NCBI GenBank assembly: GCA_009801085.1
Contig: VNWV01000008.1
Coordinates: 1,116,001-1,180,000, forward strand
Direction of reading: 5' to 3'
Length of the DNA: 64,000 nt
From: Lasiodiplodia sp. COLG20
Taxonomy: Eukaryota; Ascomycota; Dothideomycetes; Botryosphaeriales; Botryosphaeriaceae
Part shown: one piece after another, positions 21,216 through 32,223 of the stretch
Numbering within the stretch: the stretch's first letter is position 1
How the letters are laid out: every line of letters starts with the position of its first letter
Notes under the pieces: generated by a model
The model's input: only the letters and a program-made list of their open reading frames with translations
Told to the model about the DNA's origin: nothing
Database searches by the model: none
Position numbers and translations under genes: made by a program

Positions 21216-23202
21216 TCAACCAACCAAGCTCATATTGATGCTCAACGGTGCAACGCATCTCTCCCAATCATTCCTCTCCGCCTCATCTCCCTCGACCTCC
21301 TCTCTTGGCGCCGGACTCCCCACCACCATCTCTTTCTCCCGCATTTCCCAGACCTTACTCACGACTTCTCGAGTGCGCACCACATTGCTTATACTACCCT
21401 TCGCCAACTGATTGAACGCCCGTAGTACCAACGGACGTCCATATACCATCTGTCCCGTTCGCTCGTCCACCCACAACTCGTCGTTTAGCGGATCGAGCTC
21501 GACGGCCGCGACGAAGAGAGGCCAAGTCAGGCCGGCAGCATTGGTCGTGATCGCGGCCGTGTTGGCAGTATTCGCGCCGCTGACTGTTTCGTGCACAAGC
21601 TGTAGGATCTGCTTTACATGGGTAACGACCAGTGGCGTTGCAGGCGTGGCGCCGTACAGGGCGCAGTACAGGTATACAATGGCGGCGAGACGCTTGGCTT
21701 CGGCAGAACGGTGCAGGGCGGCATCATTGTCGGCGTCGGGGACGAGCTGGTGGATGTCGTTGAGGCGAGATTCGAGGGCGGCAGCTTCGAGAGCGAAGGA
21801 GTCGCGGTCGTTGTCTACAAAGGTCCCGACAGAGGAGGGGGAAGAAGAAGAAGAAGGAGAAGAGGAGTATTTTCTGTTGGTTGAACGGGACCGAGAGCGA
21901 GAACGAGAGCAGCGGTGGCGGCGCTGGCGAGACAGCTCGGTTATAGAGCAGATGACGGAGACGAGTTCGGGCGAGCAGCCCAACCAGGCATCGGCTGTCA
22001 CGTCGCTGGCGTCCCAGTAGTCTTCGCCGAAGATGGGGACTTCACCGCAGGCAGTGCGGCCGATGACGTCCTGGAAGGCGAAAAAACGCTCGGAGAAGTT
22101 CAGTAGGTCGTTATTGCTGTTGCTGCTGTTGTTGGGTGTCGTGTTGCAGAGAAGCCGACGGCGGGTGCGGATCAAGTCGCGGGCGCCGTGCAGATGGATG
22201 ACCCAGCGCTCGTCGCACTTGTTGATGATCTCGTATAGACAAAGCATCATCATGATGGTAGGAACTTCGGGATCCAAGGCCACGCGTTCTGGGTCTTCGG
22301 TCATCAACCGGCGGCGAAGAGAGTGAAGTACCTTTCCTTCGAGCTGCATGGCTATTGACTTCCATGCTCGATTCGATTTTGAAAGATGTCTTGCAGAAAG
22401 AGCGAGGACCGAGTTGAGGGCTGTCGATGATGCGTGAACGGAAAATGGCAGAATGAGAGATGCGAAGGGTGTATTTGAGAGGACGCTTGGCGTGGTCAAC
22501 GGACACACCTTGCGAATGTAGTACTCCAATAAAGGGGCATATGTGGGATTCTCCATCTGCGGAAACTCGCTCGGCGAGAGCAGCACTGCAGACGGTGAGG
22601 CGTGCATGATGGGCGAATGCATGCCGTAGGGGACCATGACTCCACTCTGACTGTACCCGGAGAGCGAGGACGACGACGAGCGCGGCCGCTCGGGACTTGC
22701 AGGGAAAGCATCATCCTTGACAGAAAACCAACTGAGCTCTTCCTGCTCAGCTAGTGATTCTTCGAAGCCCTCGATGGTGCTGTTGACAAAGTGGTAGGAC
22801 TGGATGTGTGGAAGAGGAAGCCAGTGCACGATGGAGGAGTCAAGACGAGGCGATTCATCGTGGGCGGAGCCATTCTTGCTCCAGACCTGAGGATATTAAC
22901 TCTTGGTTCGTTCGGAAATGGGATCAGGGCGCTTACTCCACTGCGGCCAAAGGCTAGGCCGCGAGAGGCGTACTCCTGCTCCCATTTCAGCGTGACGCCG
23001 CGGAGGCACTGCAGCCCCTTGTCACGGCAGTTGGAGCACACGGGCTTGCCTTCGTCGCACCCTGGACGAGAGTCAGTGGGCTGGATTGAGTAATGGCAGC
23101 GAGGTTGCACGCACTGATCTTCCGCTTGCGACACGTGAGGCAGCCGTTGCGGGAGCGCGACTTGTGCGGCAGACTGCGCTCAGAAGCCTTGCGACGGGGC
23201 AT
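21216..23202 (-). CDS. Zn2Cys6 transcription factor, 627 aa
   Basis: The exons are 23202-23115, 23061-22937 and 22886-21216. Joining exons 1 and 2 restores the cluster C-x2-C-x6-C-x6-C-x2-C-x6-C (from CLTCRKRK to CRDKGLQC), preceded by a basic KSRSRNG stretch. This is a Gal4-type binuclear zinc DNA-binding domain at residues about 20-50. The large last exon carries an all-helical region with WxxHLHGARDLI, typical of the fungal-specific transcription factor 2 family, interrupted by a Ser/Arg-rich low-complexity insert. It should act in the nucleus. It is divergent from the fructosyl amino acid oxidase across about 300 bp, so control of that gene is plausible but only inferred. Confidence 0.9.
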
Positions 23203-23498
23203 GGTTGCGCATTTCTGGGCGGGTCCTGTGGTTGGGCAGCGCGACTATCCCACTCTTAGGCTGATCCAATGAGTAGAGGTTCAGTGGCGCCGTGTCGCGA
23301 TGGGAGCGTTGGGGGTGGGCCGACGCCGAGAAAAAGCGGCAGGTCCACGCGCCGAGCCCCGCAATCGCCGACCCCAGCCCGGCCCAGCGCCTCGGTGCTA
23401 TCAACACCTTACCTATCCGCCGCCGCACTGCACGCTATAAGGCCTCAGTGGCTATCAGCCACAATGTCGCCGCCTCAATCCGCGTCAGCGCTCTCGCA
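23203..23498. promoter_or_regulatory. Bidirectional promoter, regulator and oxidase
   Basis: This 296-bp region separates the starts of the Zn2Cys6 gene (minus) and the oxidase gene (plus). A CGCTATAAGG element near 23431-23440 could serve as the TATA box for the oxidase. No paired CGG triplet site was clear by eye. Confidence 0.4.
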
Positions 23499-24933
23499 AT
23501 GGCCTCCGCGCTCGATCCCGCGACTTCGACCATCCTGATCGTCGGCGGCGGTACCTGGGGAAGCTCGACCGCCCTGCATCTCGCCCGCCGCGGCTACAAA
23601 AAAATCACCGTTCTCGACCCTTACCCTGTCCCCTCCGCCATATCCGCCGGCAACGATGTGAACAAGATCGTAGAGCAAAGTCCGACTCAATCCTTGGCCA
23701 TCTCTCATTTCCGCTCGCTAACTTCCCGGCGCGTAGGCTTCTTTTCCGGCACCGATGACGATGAGGCCTACACGACCAACACAGTGCTCATGCGCACGGG
23801 TGAGGCATGGAAATCCGACCCTGTTTTCCAACCCTACTACCATGATACCGGTTACATCATCGCCGCCAGCGATCCGGACACGATCGACGACATGTACCGC
23901 CGCGAACAACCAACACCCGAGAAAGGCTTCGTCGACCTCAAGACCCCGGAAGAGTTCCGCAAGACCATGCCCGAGGGTGTGCTGACCGGCGATTTTCCCG
24001 GTTGGCGGGGCGTATACAAGGCGACGGGCGCGGGCTGGGTGCATGCGCGGAAAGCGCTGGTCGCGGCTGCAACGGAGGCCCAACGGCTCGGCGCCGCGTA
24101 TGTGACGGGTGACCCTCATGGGAAGGTTACGGAGCTCATCGTCGAGGATGGAGACGTCAAGGGTGCACGCACTGCCGACGGCAAAGAGTGGCATGCCGAC
24201 AGGACGATTCTGTGTGCTGGTGCAACCGCTCCGCAGCTGCTGGATATGAAGGACCAGCTGCGGCCGACAGCGTGGACGCTGGCGCACATCAAGATGACGG
24301 AAGAGGAGGCGAAGCTATACAAGAACCTGCCCGTGCTGTTCAATATCGAGCGGTATGTCCCTCGCTCAAGCATCGGATCGCATCAGTTGCTAACGTGCAT
24401 GCAGCGGCTTCTTCATGGAGCCCGACGAGGACAACCACGAGCTGAAGATGTGTGATGAGCATCCGGGCTACCTTAACTGGACCAAAGACCCCAAGACTGG
24501 CCGCATGGTCTCGCTCCCTTTCGCAAAGCACCAGATCCCGCTCGAGGCCGAGAAGCGTGCCCGTGACTTTCTGCAGGAGTGCATGCCCCATCTGGCACAG
24601 CGGCCTTTCAGCTTCGCCCGCATCTGCTGGTGTGCCGACACCCCCAATCGCTCTTTCATCATCACCCCTCATCCGGACCACAAGAGCTTAATCCTCGGTG
24701 TTGGTGGTAGTGGTCACGGCTTTATGCAGATTCCTGTCATCGGTAGCTACATCGCCGACGCGTTAGAGGATAAGCTAGACGAGAGGATGAAGAAATGTTG
24801 GCGCTGGCGGCCAGAAACAGCCGTTGGAAGAGACTGGAAGGACAGACAGGGCCGGTGGGGCGGCACAAATAAGGTCATGGATTTTCAGGACGTCAAGGAG
24901 GGGCAGTGGACGAGCATTCCGCCGAGGCAGTAG
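23499..24933 (+). CDS. Fructosyl amino acid oxidase (amadoriase), 441 aa
   Basis: The exons are 23499-23679, 23737-24352 and 24405-24933. Family knowledge: these flavoenzymes oxidise Amadori products to an amino acid, glucosone and hydrogen peroxide. Seen here: the N-terminal FAD-binding GGGTWGSS motif followed by LARRGY; the family signature AGNDVNK near residue 55; YYHDTGYI; EPDEDNHELK; and near the C-terminus RICWCADTPNR, whose cysteine is the usual covalent FAD attachment site. A C-terminal GVGGSGHGF matches the family's second flavin contact. Length is normal (about 440). There is no signal peptide or SKL-type peroxisomal end. Intron 1 uses an unusual GTCCGA donor, fixed by frame and a CTAAC branch site. 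Confidence 0.9.
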
Positions 24934-25044
24934 ATACCACTCACAGCTGCGAGAGGGGTCGTAAATTTGAAAACTTTTCGATTTCCGTTTGCGCCAGTCT
25001 TTAGACTCTTGTTGTCCATCCTTGTTGCCTCTATCCGTCAGTCA

Positions 25045-25401
25045 TCATCTCCGACCACCCGCTTTCTTCCCTCGCCCCGCATCCTTCCAAACTCCCTCAA
25101 AGATGCCGGCTCTCCCCGCTCTTGGGTCTTCTCCGCCTGGATCGACCTTCCCAGTCCTTCGCTTTTCCCGCACGTATCGTCGCACCCTCCAAACCCCCCA
25201 CACCAACGGCGCCGCGCCAATCACAGTCTTGCCCAGCAACGCAGTCCCACCGACACCAAATGCCGTGCCGAGAACGACGCCCGCAGTGAATGCCCTGTGT
25301 AAAGGAAAGAGAAGATTCAGAGGAAATACACAACAAGGGATTTTTCTTCGATCGCACCTTCGCCGCGTGATGGGCTCTGTTGCTGCGAGCAATCGCTGCA
25401 T
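25045..25401 (-). CDS. Small glycine-rich membrane protein, 97 aa
   Basis: The exons are 25401-25358 and 25294-25045, with a 63-nt intron (GTGCGA ... TTTACACAG). After splicing, residues about 15-45 read AFTAGVVLGTAFGVGGTALL followed by a second hydrophobic stretch (VIGAAPLVWGVW), then a basic tail rich in Arg, Lys and Gly. One or two membrane helices with a positive C-terminus would suit a mitochondrial or ER membrane micro-protein; this is inference. I know no family for it. The open frame and splice signals support it moderately. It converges with the oxidase gene, with stop codons about 110 bp apart. Confidence 0.5.
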   Translation of the reverse strand: MQRLLAATEPITRRRCDRRKIPCCVFPLNLLFPLHRAFTAGVVLGTAFGVGGTALLGKTVIGAAPLVWGVWRVRRYVREKRRTGKVDPGGEDPRAGRAGIFEGVWKDAGRGKKAGGRR

Positions 25402-26484
25402 CGCTTGTCGTTGGAGACAGGGAGTAATGTTGTTCCTTTCCCACTGCGTCGGAAAAGGGAAGTGGGCGTTTTCTGTCGTCGATCGCTGTGCGTGTTCGGT
25501 GCGTCTGGTTGGCGCGTGGCCTCCTTGCGTCGTCGATTCTTGGCGACGTCATACAGCGTCAATGGCTGACGGTTCGGCGCTAACGACTAAGGTGACGACT
25601 AGCTTCAGATGCTTATGTTGTCCACGCTCGATGGCTTCTGGTGTTTTGAGCGACTGTTCTCACGTTTAAGGGTATCTTTTTGATCGCGGTGAGGATCAGA
25701 AGATTCTGTGATCTGTAGAGAAAGAGGAGGCGCTGCGAAAGGCTTCACTTCGAAACGAGCTGCCCTCAAGATTCTCCTAACTATGGTTCATTCTTCTCGA
25801 TACACACCGAGGCATGGCAGATGAGGGTTCTCATTATCATACACTAAGAGTGTATCGTGCGTCCAGAAGTCACCGTTCGGTTCCGCAATTTCAGGGCCCT
25901 GAACATTCCTTGGAGGAGCGGAACAACGCAAATTTAAGAGTCGGTGGACGAGTCGAGTTTTCGTCTATGGATGAAGACGGTGTAATAATTAAGCATGACG
26001 ATCTCCCGGTTTGGCGTGGAAGCCGTTTGACGGATCGATCAATACTTCCACCACGGTACTCATGAAATGATCCTCAGCTCCTTATTCTACGCTTTATTTT
26101 CGCTGTCGAACGTCGAGAAGCTACTTTTCCAAACGACAAACTTCGGGGGCGTATGGCAATATTCGCGTTTTCGCCAGATGTAGTCGTCTCTACTCAAACG
26201 TATACGACACATCACTGAAGCACAGATATGGCAGTAGCAGTATCTCCATCCGATTTTGTGCTATTGGTCTCATTCGCGCGAAGGTTTTTTTCCGAACAAT
26301 CCACCTCTCTGTCTCTTGAAATTCGTAAAGGTCTTTGTTTGTAAGTAAACTGCACGGTCACCGAGTTAGCATACGGTTGTCCAATTGTCCAAGCTCTTGA
26401 CCTGATGTGTTTGCTCTATTGTACCTCTGTAGTGCCATCTGGACACGAGCAGCATCTCTCCTCTTCCAATAGCTCAGCAAGTGC
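25402..26484. other. Intergenic stretch with a weak 83-codon frame
   Basis: About 1.1 kb with no well-supported gene. A plus-strand frame at 25814-26065 (83 codons, from an ATG in a mediocre context) has normal-looking composition but no splice support or known family. I leave it uncalled. Confidence 0.4.
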
Positions 26485-27089
26485 CTATTCGTCGTTTACA
26501 AAATCCTCAAAAACGACCTTCGTGCTGTCTTCTGGTTGAAGAACCTGTTCAAGAGGCTGCCAGTCATGCAGACTGTGCAGCGAGTCATTGCTGGTGTCAA
26601 ATCCCACAAGACACCAGTCCTCAGTGCCATCTTGGTAATACTCTTGCTGCTGGTGATCATGCTGCTGCTGGTGCTGGTGCTGCTGCTGCTGGCAGTACTG
26701 TTGCTGGTCCTGCAGTTTCTGGTACTGCTGTTGTTGCTGTTGCTGCTTGTTGACCGCTTCCGCCAGCATTTGTTCCTTCTCTTGTAGCAAAGAGCGAAGT
26801 TGCGCGATGTCCTTGTCCTTCTTGTCCACTTCGGCTCGAAGCGCATTCTTTTCCCTTTCGCTCTCTTCGGTGTAGGCGCAGAAGTGTGGGAGGACCATGT
26901 CGCAGATGACGCCATGGTGGCCCATTTTCCCGCAGAATACACACTTGCGCTTGCAGAAGAACGGTCCGCCGTCATGGTACGGCTTCAGGCAGCGCATGCA
27001 CTTCTGGTTTGCGTCAATTTTGTGTCTGTTGGGTGCGTAAGATCTGAGCAAACAAAAGCAGCTGGGGGCTGTTTGACATACTCCTCCAT
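26485..27089 (-). CDS. Zinc-knuckle-like protein, 188 aa, Gln-rich
   Basis: The exons are 27089-27082 and 27043-26485. Residues about 15-50 hold CMRCLKPYH, FCKRKCVFC and GKMGHHGVIC, a spacing like paired CCHC zinc knuckles. A predicted coiled coil follows (EREKNALRAEVDKKDKDIAQLRSL is seen in two blocks), then a long Gln-rich tract and an acidic C-terminus. Zinc knuckles usually bind RNA or single-stranded DNA; that role is inferred. The 8-nt first exon depends on a very short 38-nt intron in phase 2. The two plus-strand genes next to it have comparable motifs and a phase-2 intron in the same place. It is divergent from the 308-aa relative. Confidence 0.6.
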
Positions 27090-27445
27090 TGTGGAGTCGT
27101 CTGGGGAGTTCCGAGAAAAGCGCGGGATGGGTGGTGGTTTGTACGTCCTAGCAATTTCGGGAAATTCACTAAGACATGGTGCAGCGAAAAGCGACCGTGC
27201 GGCGACAAGCGGATTTGCTGGCGGCCGCGCCGCTGCGATGAACAATACACGTGACCCGCCAATGACTGGCCGCGCACCCCCTCATCAAAAGTTCCTCCAG
27301 TGCCGCGGCGCCTCCTACCAGGTACACCACCATACTCCTGCACACCTGTTGGCGAGAACGTAAGTATATCCTCTAGCATTTCGAAGGGTCTACCACACAA
27401 TCGCTGACAGCGCACGCTAGACGCGCGACGACGACCATCAGGAGC
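27090..27445. promoter_or_regulatory. Divergent promoter and 5' UTR intron
   Basis: A CACGTGAC element lies at 27248-27255. A probable 61-nt 5' UTR intron of the plus-strand gene occupies 27360-27420 (GTAAGTATATCC ... GCTGACAGCGCACGCTAG). The gene starting at 28905 has a matching CACGTGAC and a UTR intron with aligned ends. Confidence 0.5.
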
Positions 27446-28437
27446 ATGAGCACGACCAACCCGCCGGCCCACATAGCTGGCGATGACCAAGGCGATCGAG
27501 GTAGAGAGCCTCCTCGTGAGGACGATGCCCGATACTTCGTGTTCGTTGAACCTGAAACTCCAGGCTCTTCCTGTTTTTAAGGCTGACTCTTTCTATCTGC
27601 TCCAGAGTCCGCGAGCTGAAGCTCTGCACCGGCTGTAACCAAAGACACGTCGGTCCCTGGCCATACAAGAAGCGGTCCCACTCGAAAGTCTCGGCTGTAC
27701 GGTTGCCGCAGTCGCCCCCCAAGACGATCAAGAAAACCCCGACCGTTTTTAGCCCTCGTGACCAGTCGAACATGAACATCGACCTCCTTATGGGCGGGTT
27801 CCATCAGCTGCGCAAAGATGTCATGAACTTGGAAAGTCGCGTCGATGCTGCTTTCGGCAACGAAGTTTCCCAGGAGTCCCAGAGCACGCGCGCTACTATC
27901 GACAGCTCCAGCATCGACGTTGAACAAGTCCGTCAGCTCATTTCGGATGCCTCCATGCTCATCTACTTTGCTGACAGGGCCATTTTTCCGCGCCCCGCTG
28001 CCGATGAGACTACCAACAACAATGTCCAGGATCAGATCATGGGCTCTCCCCAGCTTCGCAGCCCCTCTTTGAAGACGCTTTCGATGCAGTCACAGGAGGG
28101 TAGACTTCTTAGTGATTCCTCTCGGTTTCGACGCTCCTCGAGGGTGTCTTGTCCAGAGTCTGATCCGTCCGGATCTCGAGACTACACCGGCCTGTTTCGT
28201 GGCCCTTCCAAGTCCATTCCGCCGGAGGCGAGTGCTGGCAACGTCCCTGACCGTCGGGTCCGCAATGTCCCACCCGTGGCCATCAGTCGCGGCTACGACC
28301 ACGGCGATACAGACACAGACACTTCTGAAGATCATGAAGATTATGAAGACTATGAGCCTTTCGATGTGGTGGCGGAGTTGGACAAAGAGGATGAGGCTGA
28401 CGCCAAGCGTCTGCGCACTTCGAAGAAGAGCCGTTAA
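27446..28437 (+). CDS. Zinc-knuckle-like protein, 308 aa
   Basis: The exons are 27446-27540 and 27606-28437. The 65-nt intron uses GTTCGT and a GGCTGACTC branch; only this phase-2 junction keeps the reading frame. The motif LCTGCNQRH-x-G follows five residues after the junction and matches the first half of the motif in both neighbours, but I do not see the second CxxC half. The rest is mostly polar, with a possible helical stretch (LLMGGFHQLRKDVMNLESRV), Ser-rich segments and an acidic-then-basic C-terminus ending KKSR. It is probably nuclear, by composition only. Function is unknown. Confidence 0.6.
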
Positions 28438-28904
28438 GGCGATGCTTAAAAGGGCAGTTTTGGACGAGACTTTTACGAGCGAGTGGTTCTCATAAATGGT
28501 TTTTCCTCTCTATTTGGCCGCATCTCTGATGCAAGCCCCCTGAGAGCGTCCATCGGTAGCCAAGGTCCGGTTTCAAGGCCAGATAGACATCTGCAGCAGT
28601 TTACAACAATGACAAAATTCTGAAGAGCTAGTATGAAAGCATGCTGTGTGACTAATGCTCCGCACCGCCGTCTAGCACTGTGGACGGCTCCCGGGCACGG
28701 GGCGACGAAAGACCGGGGCGTTGCCCCGATGACAAGACCCCACACGTGACGACCACTAGCACACCTGCGACCATATCCCTGCCGCAAAACTTCCGAGGAG
28801 CGTTCCACCCTCTTCATCGTCCGATCAGCAAGGTCGTGCGTATACCCTATTCCTCAAGAACCAGGCCAACAATACAGTTGCTAACAGCGCACGCTAGCTG
28901 CACT
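28438..28904. promoter_or_regulatory. Promoter and 5' UTR intron of 261-aa gene
   Basis: CACGTGAC lies at 28743-28750. A probable 62-nt UTR intron occupies 28836-28897 (GTGCGTATACCC ... GCTAACAGCGCACGCTAG), whose last 17 bases match the upstream gene's intron end at all but one position. Confidence 0.5.
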
Positions 28905-29744
28905 ATGGCGTCCGGTTCAACCTCGCGCTACATCTACCCGCCACCCTACCATTCCAGCGAGTACCAGACCGGCGGAGGCAGCGACCCTCCCCGCAGGCCC
29001 AATGGAAACGGCAACAACAACGGCCACGCTCGTGATGCTGCGTAAGTGTTCTCATATGACTTGACATTCAAGAGCTGACATTCCGTCCTACGCAGCGAGA
29101 ACCTCTTCGAGCTTTGCAAGCGTTGCGGTCAGATTCTACACGCTGGAAACTGCCGCTGCCGTCAATGCGATGGCTTTGGACACGTCCGCGAATCGTGCCC
29201 CATGCCTTTCCTGAGGCTCCTTGATGAGGGTGTCGAACGACTACAAAACATGCTTCCTTCCCGCAACATTGTCCAAGATGAAGTCATTGCTTGGTACGGC
29301 GAGGTCATGAACCACGATGCGCGTGTTCGCAGACTGCGCGAGGCCTTAAGGAACGGCAGGGACGATATCATGCAGGACGTCAACCCCCTCCATAATGAGT
29401 TCCTCCAGCTTCGTCGGGACGCCCCCCATGCTGCCATCATTCGAGAACGTGCCTTTCACTTGCTTGGCCAGGGCCAAGTTCAGCAGCATCCTACGCACCT
29501 TGGCAACAGCTTCCCAGTCACCTTTCCCGTGACAGCTCATCCTCTCGGCGTTACGCCCGCTGGCCCAGTCAACGGCTTCAACCAGCAACCTACTTTCTTA
29601 AGCTCACGTCATGGTCTTCCTCCCCCCAGTGGCATGGACGACATCAGCCCCGAGCAGCAAGGCCGCCAGCACACTCTTGGCAAACGCAAGGCGGAAGACG
29701 AGGATGATGGCGACAACGGCGCGAAGAGGCGCAAGACATCATGA
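28905..29744 (+). CDS. Zinc-knuckle-like protein, 261 aa
   Basis: The exons are 28905-29041 and 29096-29744, with a 54-nt intron (GTAAGT ... GCTGACATTCC ... CGCAG) in phase 2. Residues about 52-80 read LCKRCGQILH, then GNCRCRQC and FGHVRESC, a clear paired Cys/His knuckle. A charged helical region follows (about 85-150), then a Pro/Gly/Gln-rich segment. The C-terminus LGKRKAEDEDD ... KRRK is a good bipartite nuclear localisation signal. The protein is probably a nuclear nucleic-acid binder; this is inference. It is the third gene in a row with this motif and intron placement. Confidence 0.7.
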
Positions 29745-30227
29745 ATGTAAGCCGTAAGGCGGAACAGGGGTGGCTCAATCATCAGTCCAAGTCTATACCA
29801 GTTGCACACTTGATGCAATCACCTTTGATAGCTATATAGCTATTCTTCAATTTTCATTCTAAAGGTTTAAGTGTGGTAAAGATTCTGGAGATTTTCGATG
29901 AAAATGCTGCTCTGTGAGACTAAATGGTGCTGTTCCATTTACGTGAGATAGTCACGGCGACAAGCTTACGTCTGAATAAGACGGATCTTACCCATGTCGA
30001 GTTTTGACATCCTGGCAATATGAGGCGTCGCTTGCTTCGCCCTATTTTGCAGCCACCGCCCGCTCAGCCACAGTGCTTACATACCTAGTATATCCTTCGC
30101 AGCTCCACGATCCTCTCCCTCCCACACTCCAACCTCTTAATTTCCTTCCTCAGCATCGCTCAAACTCAAACCTGATCGGCGCGTGTCTTGAATTTCTACG
30201 CTTGCTCGCCTCCTTGCACGACTCGAA
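29745..30227. other. Intergenic region
   Basis: This 483-bp gap separates two plus-strand genes. An AT-rich 3' portion near 29820-29880 fits a polyadenylation region. No other element was recognised. Confidence 0.45.
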
Positions 30228-32033
30228 ATGTCCAAACGCCACAAGATGCCCCGCAAACAACGTAAGCGACGCACCAATCGCGTGGCTGAACCGACAGAAA
30301 CTCAGCCCAAACCACGCTACCAACACAAGCCTCTTCCCGACCAAGAAAAATTCTTCCGTCTTCTAGAGCTACTGCCCGGCAAAGAAGGAACCGCGATCCA
30401 CTGCCGACTGCGCACATACTCTATCAACTTCCATCCACCCTACGAGTGCATGTCCTACGTTTGGGGCGATCCGGATGACAAGACCGACATTTTCTGCCAC
30501 CGGAGGCGCATCCGAGTCCCTTGGAATCTCCATGATGCGCTAGGAAGACTGCGTTCTCGGGACGAGAGTCGGATCCTGTGGGCTGATTCGATCTGCATCA
30601 ATCAGGCCGACATCAAGGAACGCGGACACCAGGTCCAGTTGATGCGGCAGATCTTCTACCAGGCGGACAATGTCAACTCTTGGCTCGGACGCGGCGATGA
30701 TTTCGACGCAGAGGCAGCATTCAACCTCATCCAACGTTTACACAGAGCGTGTGAAACAGAAGATTCTTGTGTAATACGCCGACACATTGAGGATACGCCT
30801 GAGAATGAGTGGCAAGCACTGGGCGGCCTGACGCAATGCGAATACTTCTTCCGTGTGTGGATTCTTCAAGAGATTGGCTTAGCGTATGATGTCACATTCT
30901 ACTGCGGCCACAATACGTTGCAGTCACAGGCACTGAGAGGAATGAACAGAGCATGGCTAGTAAATGCATGTGTCGGTAACGTGTTGTATTATATTCAAAG
31001 GCCGCTCCAGCAGTTACACTTCGGTTTCCGGGACAACATAGACGACGATGTGAGGTCCATAATCAACGTTTCAAGGTATTCTACCTGTGTCGACCCTCGA
31101 GACAGATATTACGGCATTCTTGGCCATGCTGCCTTCGATCACTGGCAAGAAAGCTCTGAGGGAGCTCCATTTCTCACGGTGGACTATACTTTACCTGTTG
31201 CAGATTTATATTTCAGTGCAGCAGAGAAGTTGCTCAGTCTTCCAAATCCGCTCAAACTCTTAGCCTTGGTACAACACACGGAAAGAGATGTGGACCCAGA
31301 CGGTGTGCCTTCCTGGGTTCCACAACTCCACAAAGAAGAACAACCCCAATCTCTGACAACTTGGGCGAAACGCTTATTTTTCACTGCGGGCACGCAAGAA
31401 GCTACACATTTTCAATGAAAAGATCGTGAATTGTCCGTCGCTGGAATCTGTGTGGATTCTATCAGATGGACATCCACCCCCATTAAAGAAGAGTCAGCAG
31501 ACATGCATACCATTGGCGAAGTCGTCAAGAGCATATGGGGGAATATTAGGATGGTCGAAAAGAATAAACAGACTTTAGCTCTGAGCAGACTCTGCTCTAC
31601 GCTCACAACCGACTATGAGTTTTGGCGGTCTATGATCAACTCCGAAAAGGTTGAAGAGGATATAGACACGGTTCTAAGTGACTGCAGAGCGCTCTTGGAG
31701 AGAGAGACTATTTTTCCTGACGCATTTGCAGACTGGAAGGCTGATCATGGCAGTGGAGATGCAGACCGTTTCATAAGAGATATAAAGGATTGTGTCTATG
31801 GTCGATGCTTTTTCATTAGCACGAAGGGATTTCTCGGTCTTGCTCCGCATGTTGCAGAACCAGGAGATGATATTTGCATTTTCTTCGGCGCTGAAACTCC
31901 TTTTGTCCTTACTCCCACCGACCGAGCAGGCAAGTACTGGCTTCGAGGAGAGTGCTACTTCGAAGATTGGATGCACGGAAAAGCGACTGACATGTGGAGA
32001 CCTGACGAAGGCAAGACATTCACTCTCGTGTAG
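30228..32033 (+). pseudogene. HET-domain gene broken by one in-frame TGA
   Basis: The frame runs from ATG 30228 to TAG 32033 (602 codons) with a single TGA at 31416-31418. The first part (396 aa) has the HET domain: YECMSYVWGD, LHDALGRLR, ILWADSICINQ, QVQLMRQIFYQADNV and FRVWILQEIGLA. The part after the stop, in the same frame, has the usual HET-protein C-terminus: GRCFFISTKGFLGLAP, FVLTP and GECYFEDWMHG. HET proteins trigger cell death on fusion with incompatible strains. No intron removes the TGA without losing the conserved PSWVPQ segment. It is a pseudogene or an allele making a truncated protein; CGA to TGA would be the simplest change. Confidence 0.85.
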
Positions 32034-32223
32034 CTTCACGGCCGATTCCAAGCAGTCATATCCATGTAATTATCAACATATTGGTGCTCTGGTAGGCGCT
32101 ATGCTGGGGATACATGAGTGACGGGGGAGCCATGGCGGAGTCGTGGCCGTAGCGCTCTGTGAAGTCGTAGCGAGGCTCATCGTGGCCTGCGATGCCGTGC
32201 GTCGTTCACCACCAGCGGGCCCT

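Noticed and set aside
21412..22020. Plus-strand frame of 202 codons
   Set aside because: Antisense of the transcription factor gene; the Glu/Arg repeats mirror its Ser/Arg insert.
26536..26787. Leucine-rich plus-strand frame that looks like a membrane helix
   Set aside because: It is the antisense reading of the CAG/CAA-rich polyglutamine tract of the zinc-knuckle gene on the minus strand.
31295..31422. Intron that would remove the TGA of the HET gene
   Set aside because: The only GT/AG pair spanning the stop deletes the conserved PSWVPQ segment and lacks a branch site.
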